The notes under the pieces: model-generated | The model's input: only the letters and a program-made list of their open reading frames with translations | Told to the model about the DNA's origin: nothing | Databases searched by the model: none | NCBI RefSeq assembly: GCF_043641665.1 | Contig: NC_092199.1 | Coordinates: 15,928,649-15,992,648 of the forward strand | Direction of reading: 5' to 3' | From: Enoplosus armatus | Lineage: Eukaryota > Chordata > Actinopteri > Centrarchiformes > Enoplosidae | Length of the DNA: 64,000 nucleotides | Shown: positions 22,391 through 33,879 of the stretch, piece after piece | How the letters are laid out: every line of letters starts with the position of its first letter | How positions within the stretch are numbered: the stretch's first letter is position 1 | Made by a program: the position numbers and the translations under genes

Positions 22391-24489
22391 ATAATGGAGG
22401 AAATTTCCAGTTACTGACTAAATAGCATTCACGCCAACATCCAAGTATTATGAAACTCAGATATTCCCTATCCAACTTAATAATACAGAAGTGTCTAAAA
22501 GGTAAACAAATATGGATGCCTCACATCAGCCAAAGTTTGTCTTTCAAGATAAAAAATTCAAAATTGAATGCATATAGTGCAATATTGTCAACGCATAGTC
22601 GTTATTGAACCTCACATGACCAACTCTGCCATCATACAACCATCTTCAGTTGTCTGACAGCGAGGTACTCTTAAGTCATAGAACTAGTTTGGGGTAAAAA
22701 CAGAAGTAAGAGAAGAGTATAGTTGGAAATTAAAACTTAAAAACCAATTGATGTTCATGGAAGAGTCTTTGAATTGTATATGAAGGCTACAAGAACCATG
22801 ACTGAGGGAGAGGACAAGGCTTGACTGCAAGTAGAAAGTGAAATGTAACAAGATTTCTAAACAGTCCAAACAGTTTATGCCACGCATCTTGATAAGATCT
22901 CCCTGCTACAAATAAAAACACATTAGCAGTTTGTTTCCACAAACCTCCCTCGAAACTGCTACTCCCAGCTTGCACTTAGCAAAGACTTTCCAAGTAAGTG
23001 GCCAGATCTGCAAAAAGATTACCCAAATGACCGAAACCTTTCTCTCCACCTCTTCGATCACCTCTACCCCCATCCAACGTTAATCCGCCACTGGACTTGC
23101 AGCGCTGACTGAATGGCACCTAATGACCTCCCATGTGATGTTTTTCTTCTCTTTGTTTCTTTCATTCTTCTCTCCATCCAAATTGTAACTGACTGAGAAT
23201 GATTTCTTTCTCTTTTCAAATTTTCGCAATCCCTTTCTCTCCCTTCTTTTCATTCAGAATCACTGGAATTAAGTCTAAATTTTGCACAAGTAATGCTAAC
23301 ATGCATACTGTACATTTTTGGGACAGGTACATTCCCTCTTTTCATTTTTAGCCTGTTAATAGTGTTCGCTCTCGGGCGTTCTGCTCTTTCTTCACTGGCT
23401 CGTCATTTGGCCTCAGTCACCATTGCATACACTACCTTAAACCTTACCATGTACCTTAAACTTTTAAGCTGCACCCAGTCTATCTTCTAACCTAGTTTTG
23501 CCTTAGTTTTAGCAGTGAATGGTGGGACAGGAATCCATAGTGAATCAGGTCAGTCAGAGATGGAGAAACTAGATTACGCACATTTCTAAACTGATTACTC
23601 AAATCAAATTAAATGGTCATTGGAGACCACAAACCTCAGGCCTTTAAAATGGAACGGGCTGTACTTGTTAGTTCTTTGTCAATGTAGAATTCATATTTAT
23701 TTACATATTTACTTTGGCTGGAAGCTTTTGGAGATTCCTGCATGCTTCTAATTAAATATTTCTTAAGCATACAATTCTGGGGTAAATATTCACACAGGTA
23801 AACACATTTTTCATGGACGCCGACCAGTGTAACCTCAGTGCTGGCCTTTCACGGCAGGCCTGTCAAGCTTTGGGTTTCTTACATGTTGCAGTGATTGTAA
23901 GAGCGATACTTGGCATTAAAAAGAGGGTGGTCTTTTTTTAGCCTTCCCAAAACAAAAAACGCAAGAGCAAAAGTATAGGTTATAAGCTAAACTTTAGCAT
24001 GTCCGGCTAGCAAGCCTACTACCTACAGTGGTACCTAGTTACCAAGCATTACTTCCAAGGCCAAGCGTTATCATTAACTAACTACATAGGTTCGCGTGGT
24101 TACAGGTTAGCTGAAAAAAAGTAGGTCCAGGAGCTATCAGAATTTAGGCTAACGTTAGCAGCTCTGTCTTGCACTATATTGGATTTGGGAAAGTTTACAC
24201 TCCAGCAAGCCCAGGCAAACTGCAAACAAATCAGTTAGTCCTCACCCTACAAACATACAGTTTTACAGTATATAAGAGCTGCCAAACAGGGTAACTGTTA
24301 GCTTAGCTAGGTATCTACAAATGAGAAGCCTGCTTTTTCACCTCTTTTCCTCCTCAAGGACCCATTGTTTAAAAAATGACTAAGAAAAATGGTGTATCTG
24401 CCACTGTTCTCATTGTAAACTGCATTATGTGCCCAAGCGAGAACGGAAAGCGTGACAGGTGTAGCAACGGTAACTAAGGGATTCGCAGA
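22391..24489. other. AT-rich non-coding stretch
   Basis: No gene recognised. GGCTAACGTTAGCAGC (24149-24164) contains the palindrome GCTAACGTTAGC and hints at another dispersed repeat around 24.0-24.3 kb. All frames are short. Confidence 0.5.
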
Positions 24490-24620
24490 CACTCAGTCAA
24501 GAGTGAGGTGCCTTGCTCAACGAGACAACTTGACAGCACTTGTTTAGGGACAACAAAGTGTTACTTGCCCACTTATCCAACACATCTTTCCTGCTGTCAC
24601 TGCGCTGCCCTTCAAAGCTC
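24490..24620 (-). mobile_element. Dispersed-repeat fragment (GCCTTGCTCAA type)
   Basis: GAGGTGCCTTGCTCAACGAG (24505-24524), then CTTGACAGCACTTG, matches a block common in fish repeats. Its reverse complement, CCCTTAAGCAAGGCACT, occurs in opposite orientation at 56586-56602. Boundaries are uncertain. Confidence 0.4.
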
Positions 24621-24939
24621 TTTAGGCTTGACTCTTCCCAGCTGGTCCGGTCTCAGGTCAACTCCTAACCGCCCACCCCTCATCACTTGTCCTCCTCCTA
24701 CTTCTCACCCTCCTCCGAGCTCGCCGACGTCTTCTGCGGCACCTTTGGTGTGTTGAGACGCCTTGTTTTGCTGAAAAAAAATCAGCAAAAGATCATGCGG
24801 TGTGTGTGAGTTTTTCTTTTCTTTCTTTTTTTTTTTTACTCCCACCGTTACAGTGTGCACTGCTTGGTTCGACACCACTGATTGCACCCCAAGGCCCTGG
24901 GAACATTGGCGGCGTTGTATGGGCGAGGGAGACTCAAAG
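24621..24939. other. Non-coding stretch
   Basis: Pyrimidine-rich, then a T run at about 24828-24837. Nothing recognised. Confidence 0.5.
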
Positions 24940-25045
24940 TCTGATAGATTAACATTAATATGGACTGGGGGAGAAGGCTGGGCATATTAAAGGTCATTTC
25001 CCTCCTTCACGGCTATCGAGGGAAAATGCAACGGGCCATTGACTG
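24940..25045. promoter_or_regulatory. Candidate enhancer block
   Basis: GATAGATTAACATTAATATG, then CTGGGCATATTAAAGGTCAT, contains homeodomain cores and an AGGTCA nuclear-receptor half-site. Repeat-free. Motif evidence only. Confidence 0.22.
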
Positions 25046-26337
25046 CAGGGCCACACACGCATGAACGAGTGCACCCCCTCCCACAGACACAAGACGCACA
25101 TGGAGGCATGACGGAGGGTGAAGGCGGAGATGTAATGGTGAGCAAAAAGAAAAAAAGAAGACATATCCAGACATAGACATAAAGACAAACACTCACTGTC
25201 ATACACAAAATGTGGGCCTCTGCATGAGATGGCATTATATAAATGTACTGCACTGGTAAACTCTGCTGTGTCGACAGCCTATTAAAAACCAGTGAATTTA
25301 TAACTCCCAATTTGGTGATTAAGGATTGTGAATTTGCTTGCTCTTAGCTTCAGGTTCTTGTCACACAGGGCCTGTTTTCTGTCTATAAATCTAACGCCCA
25401 AGAGCCCCCACCCCCCCACCCCACCCTTTTTATGGAGGTGATTGCTCCAGCCAATATAGGATTAAGACCGTTTCATGTACATTTTTCACTACCTCTGGCT
25501 AAATATGTGAAAACTGTGTCTCCCAGGTCCCAACAGTACATTTCCATTTGTCTTTGGTTCACTTGTAGAAACATCCATCAGGTTTGCTTTTCTTAAAAAC
25601 TGAATGGCAATAGAATTAGCCAAAAAGCTCCCCCTAAAGACATGGCAATGGTAGTGTTATCTTTGCTACAAGAACAGCATTATAGTGAACGTTGCTTTAT
25701 CTCCTGTACCAGCTTTATTTACACTTACAACATAACTAATGTTGCTCTCTGTGTCTGTTTGGTTTGCTTAATGTTCTCGGGCCCTCCCTGTGGCTTCTCT
25801 TCTGTAGCTGAGGGGCTTGAAATCTGCATCATGGTTTGGTAAAAAAAAACATTCTGGACAAATGTACTCTATCAATATTAAACTTGGACAACCGGGCTAC
25901 CAAGTATATTTATTATTTTGTATTTCATATTTTGTTGTGTTATAGACAGAGTAGATTTTGATACTGACCGAATGAGTTCTGATGAGTTCAACTTCATTCA
26001 GACTTGAGTGCTCATCCATGGTAGTCGGGACGTTCAGGCTTAAATTTTACACCTTGAATTTTGACGTCTGAATTGAACCAATCCAATTAGAGAAAACAGA
26101 CGTTCATGCCTTTGAATTATAAGGCAGTAGTTAGGTTACATTATGCATTACTAGATCCAGAACATAAGTACGTGGTTCCGCTCCACTTCGCCGGATCCAG
26201 CACAAACCGACAAATCCTACTCTGCCTTTAAGTAAAGCATCTGAATACTTACCTCCACCCCTGTGTCAACACTGCAAACTCAGGTCTTTATTTCATAACC
26301 GTCATGTGACGCGTTTCCTTTATCTTGTTGTAAGATG

Positions 26338-26340
<3 letters not shown>
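25046..26340. other. Non-coding stretch, nothing recognised
   Basis: AT-rich with a short C-rich segment near 25406-25428. No gene or clear repeat family. Confidence 0.5.

Positions 26341-26396
<56 letters not shown>
26341..26396. repeat. (AC)n microsatellite, 56 bp perfect
   Basis: 28 AC units. Confidence 0.99.
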
Positions 26397-26398
<2 letters not shown>

Positions 26399-27460
26399 TT
26401 CTCCTTTGCCCTCTGTTGTACTTCTGTTGTACTTCTGTTTTTTTGTGAAACCGGACGCCAGCACCAAGAGAGGTTTTCTATTTCCACAGAGACAGCTTAC
26501 TTCTTATCTGTCCCTCAGACTCCCACTGCGAAGTAAACAAACAGCTCATTCACCTCTGTTTAGCTCCCCCCCCCCCCGCCCCTCACTTCAAGAGCAGCAG
26601 CAATAAATACATGGACGTATAAAATGTAGAACGTTAGAATAATGTCAATACATACAGCGACTGCAAATGCTGCGGTACACACACACACATGTGCTCCTGG
26701 CGTGTGTTTATCCGGACTTTTGCTTTCCTGTGTGGTTTTTGTCATGTGATGTTTAAGTGGGCCAAACATGGCACATACAGCATAGCTGGCTTGAGAAATC
26801 ATCAGAGGTAGTGGTGGGTAACTTGTATAAAACTATATAAAAACCTAGTTAATCCGCCTTTTTATTTTCAGCATGCACAAATATTTTTGCATATGTATTA
26901 ACATAAACGGTATTAAACAAATGGAGGTCAGAGCACATTTCAATCAGATAAAACCATTTGAATCAGGAATGACTAGTGTACAAACACTCAAGCGGTGCAA
27001 CATTTGCCCTGCCATTTACCCCTTAATGTTCTGGGGCTTCTTTGCCATCACAAGTTTCCCTTTTTTCTGAGGGAAGATTCCCTCAATTTAGCCCACCAGT
27101 CTACACCACCAGTATATATACTTTAAAAGTGACTCAAATTTCTTTCTTTTCTTTACAGAAATTGATTAAAATTATTTAAATGCTGAGACGTATATCATTT
27201 TTATTTTCTCACACACCTCAAAATCAAAGCTGGTTGGACAGTTAAGACGGTGGGCACAGGTGGGGGTTTGTGAGAGGAGTGGTAGCTTCTGGCTTACTTG
27301 ATGGGGTGAAGTGAGCCAGGCAGGAGCTGCTTCTTAGATTCAAAGATGGCAGGAGAATAGAGAGTCATTCATCATTAAAATGTATGAATGGATACATTTT
27401 TATGTTGCATTGAAACAACTGGCGTACCTGGGAGCATTTTGTGACAGGTGATAACATGTT

Positions 27461-27469
<9 letters not shown>
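26397..27469. other. Non-coding stretch with a poly-C
   Basis: A poly-C of 12 bp at 26566-26577 and a short CA run at about 26678-26691. Nothing else recognised. Confidence 0.5.

Positions 27470-27518
<49 letters not shown>
27470..27518. repeat. (AC)n microsatellite, 49 bp
   Basis: A pure AC array. Confidence 0.99.
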
Positions 27519-27520
<2 letters not shown>

Positions 27521-27689
27521 CCAAAGTTTGCAAGTGATCCAGCTTCCATTGCAGGATATTGAAAGCGCCGGTAGGACGCGGGTTCAGGTTCCGTGTCTCC
27601 GTGTGCTGTGGCCTGTTTGTGTACTTTGGAAACGCCTCGCACTCCCTTGGAGGGAGGGGGGAAAAAAATCAACAAAACAAATGAGGAGA

Positions 27690-27840
27690 GGCTTAAGAGT
27701 CCTTATTTGATTGGAATTAATTTCTAATGGCGTCACGGGCAGGAATAACAAACAGATTAGTAAAGGCTTTATTATATGATGCGGCTGGTTTTACACTAAT
27801 CAGCACTGGGTACGAGTCCTCATTATCAGGCAGGAGGAGG
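27690..27840. promoter_or_regulatory. Candidate enhancer block
   Basis: TTGATTGGAATTAATTTCTA, GGCGTCACGGGCAGGAATAA, CAGATTAGTAAAGGC and TTTACACTAATCAGC pack homeodomain and bicoid-type (TAATC) cores with a TGACGCC element. Repeat-free. Motif evidence only. Confidence 0.3.
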
Positions 27841-28243
27841 GTGACTGTGTGCATGAGTTATGGTGAGTGCAGTATGCTTTATATATGTTGGTCCTCATCG
27901 TAGTCAATTCTGAATCACGCTGACTGAATCAGCCTTGCTGTTCGTTTCCCACCTCTTTCGTACCTCTAACGTCCACAACATGTTTGCAAATTCCTGTCTT
28001 GCCAAGGTCCTTTGGAAGTCTCACTGTCCATCTCTCTACAGTGATGTACAAATTAGTACCTCGTAAGCAGTCCCATTCTCTCTTTCTCCACCACCGCATT
28101 AACAAATTTATAGTCCCAGCTTTTAGATGTATAGTGTTTTCTTTGGTTCTGTTCCCATCTAAGTCTTTTGCTTATTTAAAAGCTCTGCAGCCTCCTACAT
28201 TACCTGTGGCGTTTGGCTCTTAACATTATGTCACCATGGGATT
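27841..28243. other. Non-coding stretch, nothing recognised
   Basis: No gene or repeat recognised. Confidence 0.5.
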
Positions 28244-28271
28244 GGGGGTGGGGGTGGGGATGGGGGGGGGG
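28244..28271 (+). other. G-quadruplex motif
   Basis: Runs of 5, 5, 4 and 10 G separated by T, T and AT: a tight-loop canonical G4 with very high G density. Confidence 0.7.
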
Positions 28272-28379
28272 TTCTGCTCCTGCACTTAAAAAGCCCCCTG
28301 ATGACGGACAAAGACATAATCAAACGAACTCGGAGGAAAACGCGGCTGCCTCACTGTGCGCGTGTACTGCACAGTGCAA

Positions 28380-28402
28380 ACACACACACACACACACACA
28401 CA
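28380..28402. repeat. (AC)n microsatellite
   Basis: About 11 AC units. Confidence 0.97.
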
Positions 28403-28429
28403 GTGTAGATGTGTGTGTTTAAGATTGAA

Positions 28430-28545
28430 GCTACACGAAGCAATTTTGCTCTTTGGCAGCCCCAAGTGGCAGTAAGAAGAAACTGTTGGAAGGCTACATC
28501 ACCCTTTGAAAACTAGAAATTCACCACAACCCCTGATTTACTTCT
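28430..28545. mobile_element. Possible dispersed repeat fragment
   Basis: GAAGCTACACGAAGCAATTT, GCTCTTTGGCAGCCCCAAGT and GTTGGAAGGCTACATCACCC resemble blocks I associate with teleost interspersed repeats. No termini are visible. It adjoins the hAT MITE starting at 28554. Confidence 0.3.
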
Positions 28546-28553
28546 TCGTGGTT

Positions 28554-28810
28554 CAATGGTCCCAACCTTTTTGGCTTGTAGCCATTATAAAGAGAGACGT
28601 TGTTTACTTTCAGTCCCCTTTCACAGGTTCCTGTCTCTGTCAGTTGTCAGCAGTGCATCCAAAAAGGGATTTTCCTTAAGCAAATTCTTCCATAGCCTCA
28701 GGAGGTTAATCACAGAAAAAAATACATGTAATTTGTTTGGAAGAAATATTCTTTTCTTATGGCCTATTTTGTAATCAGATTTACCTTGTGACCCCCGGGG
28801 GGGACCACTG
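28554..28810. mobile_element. hAT-type MITE remnant, copy 2
   Basis: The left end is CAATGGTCCCAACCTTTTTG, then GCTTGTAGCC. The right end is CTTGTGACCCCCGGGGGGGA, then CCACTG. This is the same terminal design as the element at 1921-2257 (CAGTGGTTCCCAACCTTTTTGGC in intact members). The 8-bp flanks do not match, so the target duplication has decayed. No coding frame. Confidence 0.65.
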
Positions 28811-30345
28811 ACTTAGTGTCTGATGGGCTGGTTAAAAGGCAGCAAAACACAATCCCTGATGATCGGTTCTCTCATTTAAACATATGTTTAAATAGGACAG
28901 CGAAAGTAAGTTACCAAGGATACAACTTTGGGACATACCACTGTTTGTTACAACATTTTGTTGTACAGTCTCAACTCACCCACGCCCGCCAATCCATTGT
29001 CCTCCTTGACGATCCATATTCTTTCTTGATAACATTTCGCAAAGAGGCAGCCCATTAAAGGGAAGTGGCTCCTGAGCATGTGCTAGAGGTCCCTTCAGTG
29101 TTTTAGCAAAATCATGATGCCCAAAATGCTGACCGAACAAGGAATGTGGTAGAAAAGACATGCCAGGGGCTGAATCAGCCGTCGCTGTCTGACCAGAGTC
29201 AGTTGTCACATGAGTTTTTGTGCGTATTTTCTCCCCCAAAGCCCCTACAGCGCCAATTAAATGCAGAATAGTTAGCTCAGAAATAAAAACCTCACTCCTC
29301 TTTGGTGCTAGTTTTACAGACCATGACAAAATTATGTTTTTATCACAAGTACACGCTGTAACCACTGGACACAGAAATGCATTGGCTTGGTGGTTTTGCA
29401 GCTCCTCAAGGAGAGCAGTGATGCTGTCTGTCCCAGTGCCGGAGCCGTCTGGGTGGTCCGGTATGAGGTTTTCTGGGAAAACTCGTTGTCTCCTGTGTCA
29501 CTGGCGCATGGCTTAAATTAAAAGGACTGCAGCGCGCGTAGTATGAGATAGTGCTGGAGGGTTAAGAGGGATGCAATCTGGAAAACAAGAGAAGGTCTTT
29601 CAAATAAAGTCAGCGAGGTGAGCGTGTTAACTTAGTCCTAATTCCCATTTGTATATCACACATATAGTCTTGTCTGTATGTGTCCCTTATCTGTCAATGT
29701 CCTACGATTCCAGATGCACAACTGATTGATTCAGAGACGTACTCTATCTTGGCCATGTTTGCCTCCCTCAGGCCACAAGCTGCGGTGGATGAGGTGTTTC
29801 GCTGTTGATCTTTAATGTTCAGAATGGGACGCTGCCTCTCCTCCCCAAGGCCCCACTTTATACGGACGGACTTGCCGTCACAGCTTTGACACAGGAGGCC
29901 ACAATGACTCAAAGGAAGTTGGTGCGGAAAGTGAAAACACACACATCATCAAGTGCACCGACTCCAAGTCAGTGGACACTGAAGTTCATGCGACACAGTG
30001 TGGCTTACTTACTTACTTACCTACAAATTGGCTCAGAATTCATATTTTATGACTTTTGTGAGGCTGAAGAGGCTTAAAAATGTAATTTAATGCAGTTCAT
30101 ATCTTCAGTCAGTCAGTAGAAGGTCACTGGAACTTTCATTTGAATAGTTTTTGTTTTGATACCTAAAATGTTGATTTATCTGGTCCTCACATATATTGTA
30201 AAGCTAAAACTTTAGCATTTCCCCACCATTATTTCATCAAATGTGTTCTGTGTACAATAAAAAAAAAGGTTCTATCACCGGGAATGATGTGATAGAAGCA
30301 GAACATCTTTACTTTTAGGTTGAATCACAAATTTGAAAATTAGTT
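28811..30345. other. Non-coding stretch, no accepted gene
   Basis: It includes a minus-strand frame of 129 codons (28976-29365) and frames at 29694-30077, all without recognisable domains. (TTAC)n-like sequence sits at about 30005-30021. Confidence 0.5.
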
Positions 30346-30349
30346 TCAA

Positions 30350-30455
30350 CAGTCTAAGTCAAGCCTCAAGTCCAAGTCTAAAGTTGTCCAAAGTAGATAA
30401 AAGAGTCACTTGAGTCAAACTTGAGTTCAAGTCACGTGACTGGAGTCCTCAACTG
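30350..30455. mobile_element. CAAGTCC-rich dispersed repeat fragment
   Basis: Repeated variants of AAGTC, GAGTC and AAGTCC, including AAGTCACGTGACTGGAGTCC (30430-30449) with CACGTG inside a GTCACGTGAC palindrome. This type of internally repetitive block recurs in fish genomes. Boundaries are estimated. Confidence 0.45.
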
Positions 30456-30511
30456 TGGTGCAAGAAGTAGACATTTGTTTGTGCTCACAACTGTTTAATG
30501 CAAACTACGCA

Positions 30512-30525
30512 GTATCCATGGCAAC
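30512..30525 (+). promoter_or_regulatory. Consensus RFX X-box
   Basis: GTATCCATGGCAAC matches GTHNYYATRRNAAC at every constrained position. It is the second full match in the window (the other is at 21662). It is isolated, with no CpG-rich context. Confidence 0.3.
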
Positions 30526-30594
30526 TTGAAGGCAGGAGACTGTGAGACCAACTCTGCCTTTTCCTCTGTCACACACATATGCACACACACGTGT

Positions 30595-30595
<1 letters not shown>

Positions 30596-30628
<33 letters not shown>

Positions 30629-30640
30629 GCGCGCACACGT
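30596..30640. repeat. (CA)n microsatellite with CG-containing flank
   Basis: Pure CA to 30624, then CGCACGCGCGCACACG: an alternating purine-pyrimidine tract with strong Z-DNA potential. Confidence 0.95.
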
Positions 30641-30995
30641 ATGTCCACGCCTTCTCCTTGAGCCCCTCTGCTGTAACAAGAACCTCTGGCTGTCAGCACA
30701 GCGCTGTGAAAACAAATTAGTCCAATGATTAATGGAGGGGAATTAGAGCCAGCAGATCATCCTGCTGTGAAGATGGGACACCCGGTGTAGAGCAGCATGT
30801 GGCATACAAGTCTCACGCACATGCACACGCACTTTTTCATTGCTAAACTTGTGAGGACCTGTGCTTGCAATATTGATTTCTTTATAATGTGGACCTCCAC
30901 CACTGCACCTCCGCACTGAATATATTATGATATATATAAACACTTTATAATATTTATTTATGTATTACAAATGATGTTCATGTGACAGAGGAAAG
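30641..30995. other. Non-coding stretch, AT-rich at the end
   Basis: Mostly unique-looking. The segment 30917-30960 is AT-rich (ATATATT-type), next to the hairpin. Confidence 0.5.
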
Positions 30996-31041
30996 TACCC
31001 ACCACCCTCCTGCATCAGTATTTGCAGGAGGGTGGTGGGTA
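30996..31041. other. Perfect 19-bp inverted repeat with 8-nt loop
   Basis: TACCCACCACCCTCCTGCA (30996-31014), an 8-nt spacer, and the exact reverse complement (31023-31041). The stem has no mismatch and is G/C-rich, so it would be very stable as a DNA cruciform or RNA hairpin. It is shorter than a typical microRNA precursor and belongs to no repeat family I recognise. Confidence 0.9.
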
Positions 31042-32819
31042 TCAAAAACTACTGATGATAACAGTAATATACCAATAAGGTCAGACTGTAACTTTTTTGG
31101 AGAATGTTGCTGCACTGATAAAGAGGCATTCTGAGTAAATGGTACTTCATACACAGCTACCAAACTGTATGTCACTGTCCCTTAAAGCGAAACAAGCGAC
31201 CAGCTGAATAACAGACACAGTATTTGAAAAATAATGGTAAGACATGTAACGGTAGCGAAGTAGAGAACGAGTCATGAAGTCAGCAGACTGACATTCAGTT
31301 ACAGCAATATTGACTTAAAGTGCGCTAACATTAGCCACCATAAGCTACTTGTCATACCAGACCAAGTAAGGCTGTGGCAACAGAACCCTGGATGTATTGC
31401 ATTGAGCAGTAGTGCGTTTTTCGTGATAATTACATGCGTTACTTTTCACGATAAGAGTTTCAGCCATAAGGATAATAGCCTTCTGATAGCCTTTGGTGAC
31501 TTTTCAAGGTTTTGATCTGCCGAGGACGGTGGAGTTTCTACAGTACATTACAAGAATACATAAATCCTACAGTGCCGAACAGCTGGCGATCAGCCCCACA
31601 GCCTGTCCTTCTTTTCGCCTCTGTTTTAAGAGTTTTCAGCTGTGCGCTTGCATGTTTCCTTTGTACTCGTGGCAACGCATCGCATTTTTTGATAAAGACC
31701 AGCTTCAGATGGTGACCAAATAAGGCTTTATGAGTACTAAGCATGTAACAGTTGGATTTACACTGGAATTATCAAATAAAGCAAAGAAGAAAACCATGAT
31801 TAGCTTATTTATCTTCACCCACCCACCACAATGAAGCGCAGAGTTTTGTGGTGGCTTGACCACACAAGGATATCAGACGCATATTTTTTACTTTGCGTCT
31901 CACACAGCAGATCCGCTCCCATTTTACTCTATACATCTGTCTGCACGAGGGTAACACGAGGTTGACGCTGCAGTCTGCAAAAACACTAGGACGTCGTAAC
32001 ATTATAGTTTGTTTGTTTTTTTCAGCCAAATCGCTTTTGTAAACGGTAGCCTATCGCCACATAGCATAGGTTAACATATAAAATTAGCCTACTTAGCCGT
32101 CAGGTTCAGTGTAAAATTATGAATGACTTAAGTGTCGATCGTATACATTAGTGTTGATGGGAAAATAGATCAGAAGGGAGAGTCGCTTTGGAATGCACGG
32201 ACTAGAAGGAACCGATATAGACAGACGTGAACGCGACACTGATGTGGCGCTTGTGGGGTCAAGAGTCCGGAGTGGAGATCTTGGGGTGATGACCGCAGTA
32301 TAGTTAAATGACATTAAAGCAAATGGCAGATTGAGCCTGTGAATAAAGCTACACACATTATTTGACAGAACTGTAGTTCTCAGGTCTCAGGATAAATATC
32401 CTTAAAGTTACTGACCAAACATGAGGTCAGTGTTTGGCTTTTTATTGAGTCAATAAAAACTCATATCAGCCAGTGGACGTCATCCTCTGTTCATTCATTC
32501 TTCATCAGACAGCAGTATTGTATCCCAGAGTTTCTCTAGCATTGAATAGGTGTAATTCAGTCACGCTGCCTTCAAGAAATACCACCACTAAAACAATTTC
32601 ATGGTTTTCAGAAAAGACTTACAATGCCCATGATGACCTAACTTCTGTTTCAGACGCTTTAATACATTGACAAGTAGGACATAGACATGGAGCACTGTTC
32701 ACTTTTGTAGCAAAAGAGACAAACTTGACATCATTTAATGTCAGTGGAAAATATAGGCAAGTCTTCATGAAAAACAAAAGTCCATAGCCAGCAAGCTCTG
32801 TCTGTTCGTATGTTTTTGG
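31042..32819. other. Non-coding stretch, nothing recognised
   Basis: Unique-looking sequence. GTGCGCTAACATTAGCC (about 31321) hints at a repeat. No gene. Confidence 0.5.
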
Positions 32820-33005
32820 AGAGAATCAAATACCTCTCGGCCAATGCCGCAGATTAGTCAAAGCTGAGAGGGAAATGAGACTGATTGGAGAGGAGAGCTA
32901 ATTAGATTAGAATTATTTTTCATTAACGTCATTAGTGTGGCGGATTAAGAGGGGGAAACTACACGGCGGTGAGAATAATGCCTTCAACGTGCGCTCCGCT
33001 ATGAG
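32820..33005. promoter_or_regulatory. Candidate enhancer block (homeodomain-rich)
   Basis: CTAATTAG (32898-32905) is a perfect paired-type homeodomain palindrome. ATTAGAATTATTTTTCATTA, GTCATTAGTG and GGCGGATTAAG follow within 45 bp, and upstream there is GCAGATTAGTCAAAG. Repeat-free. With 17035-17240 this is the best candidate for a conserved non-coding element. Target unknown. Confidence 0.38.
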
Positions 33006-33112
33006 CTGGCAGCGTTCGACACCAGAAGTAGAGAGATATCCTTTTCAGAAAATTAGCCACTGGAAGCACTCGTCACCAGAGCAAATATTGACTGCCAATT
33101 TGGATAAGTGAT

Positions 33113-33128
33113 GGGGGGGGGGGGGGGG
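33113..33128. repeat. Poly-G tract (16 bp)
   Basis: An uninterrupted G run. Confidence 0.98.
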
Positions 33129-33239
33129 TAAATACATTGTGAACTTTTACACCATGTGCTGATACTCTCCATCCTCTTTATATGTTGAACTAAGCCGGGA
33201 TGACCAGCCGCGGTTTCCCCCTCAACATTTATTCTGGAG

Positions 33240-33560
33240 CGATACTCCAATTATTTTTAATGGAGCTGAAAAACAGAATGGCGCGAGGAGCAAGCGAGCA
33301 GCGGAAGGCATAAAAACTGCCTGCGGGTGGGACACGGCGGCGCAGCGATGACCTCACACAGGAAGCCGTGGCTTTCTCCTTCCCCCTCCAGTCTCTGAGA
33401 AAGGTGGGTGACGGGATATGAGGCCGCATGACGGGGTCTGGATCTGCCGGGGCTGCACGAGCACTTTGACTGACCCGGGCGCCGCAGATTGACAGGAGAA
33501 AAGGGAGGCCGCAGATGTCCCACCTGTCAAAGAGGCGGATCGCTAAACACGGTGGACGGT
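33240..33560. promoter_or_regulatory. CpG-rich patch
   Basis: Repeated CpGs (GGCGCGAGGAGCAAGCGAGC, GGCGGCGCAGCGATGACC, CCGGGCGCCGCAGATTGACA) in a window that is otherwise CpG-poor. Could be a promoter or an orphan CpG island together with 33880-34450. No initiation evidence. Confidence 0.3.
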
Positions 33561-33870
33561 GACGGATGGAAGACGGGATGGATGAGTGGAAGGGAGAAAG
33601 AAAGGCACTGTGAAAGAGAAGTAAGGAGAGAAAAAAAGGGTTGAAGAAAAGGGATTTGAAGAGGAACAGAGGAGGAGAAAAGGTGGAAAGAGGAGATTGT
33701 TGCTACAGAAAGGGAATAGAGGCAGGAGGGTGGAGAGTGAGGGATGTAGGGTGACAGGCCTCAGTCCCTCTGGTAGCTAGAGTGGATGTAACCTAACCAG
33801 AAAGAGCAGTTAATGACATTTTATATAACTATTAAGCAATTATTGAATACACAAAGCCTTTTTATAGCAT
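33561..33870. other. Purine-rich stretch
   Basis: From 33585 to about 33760 almost every base is A or G (AGGAGGAGAAAAGG-type). It has triplex potential and no gene. Confidence 0.6.
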
Positions 33871-33879
33871 CCGAGCGGC

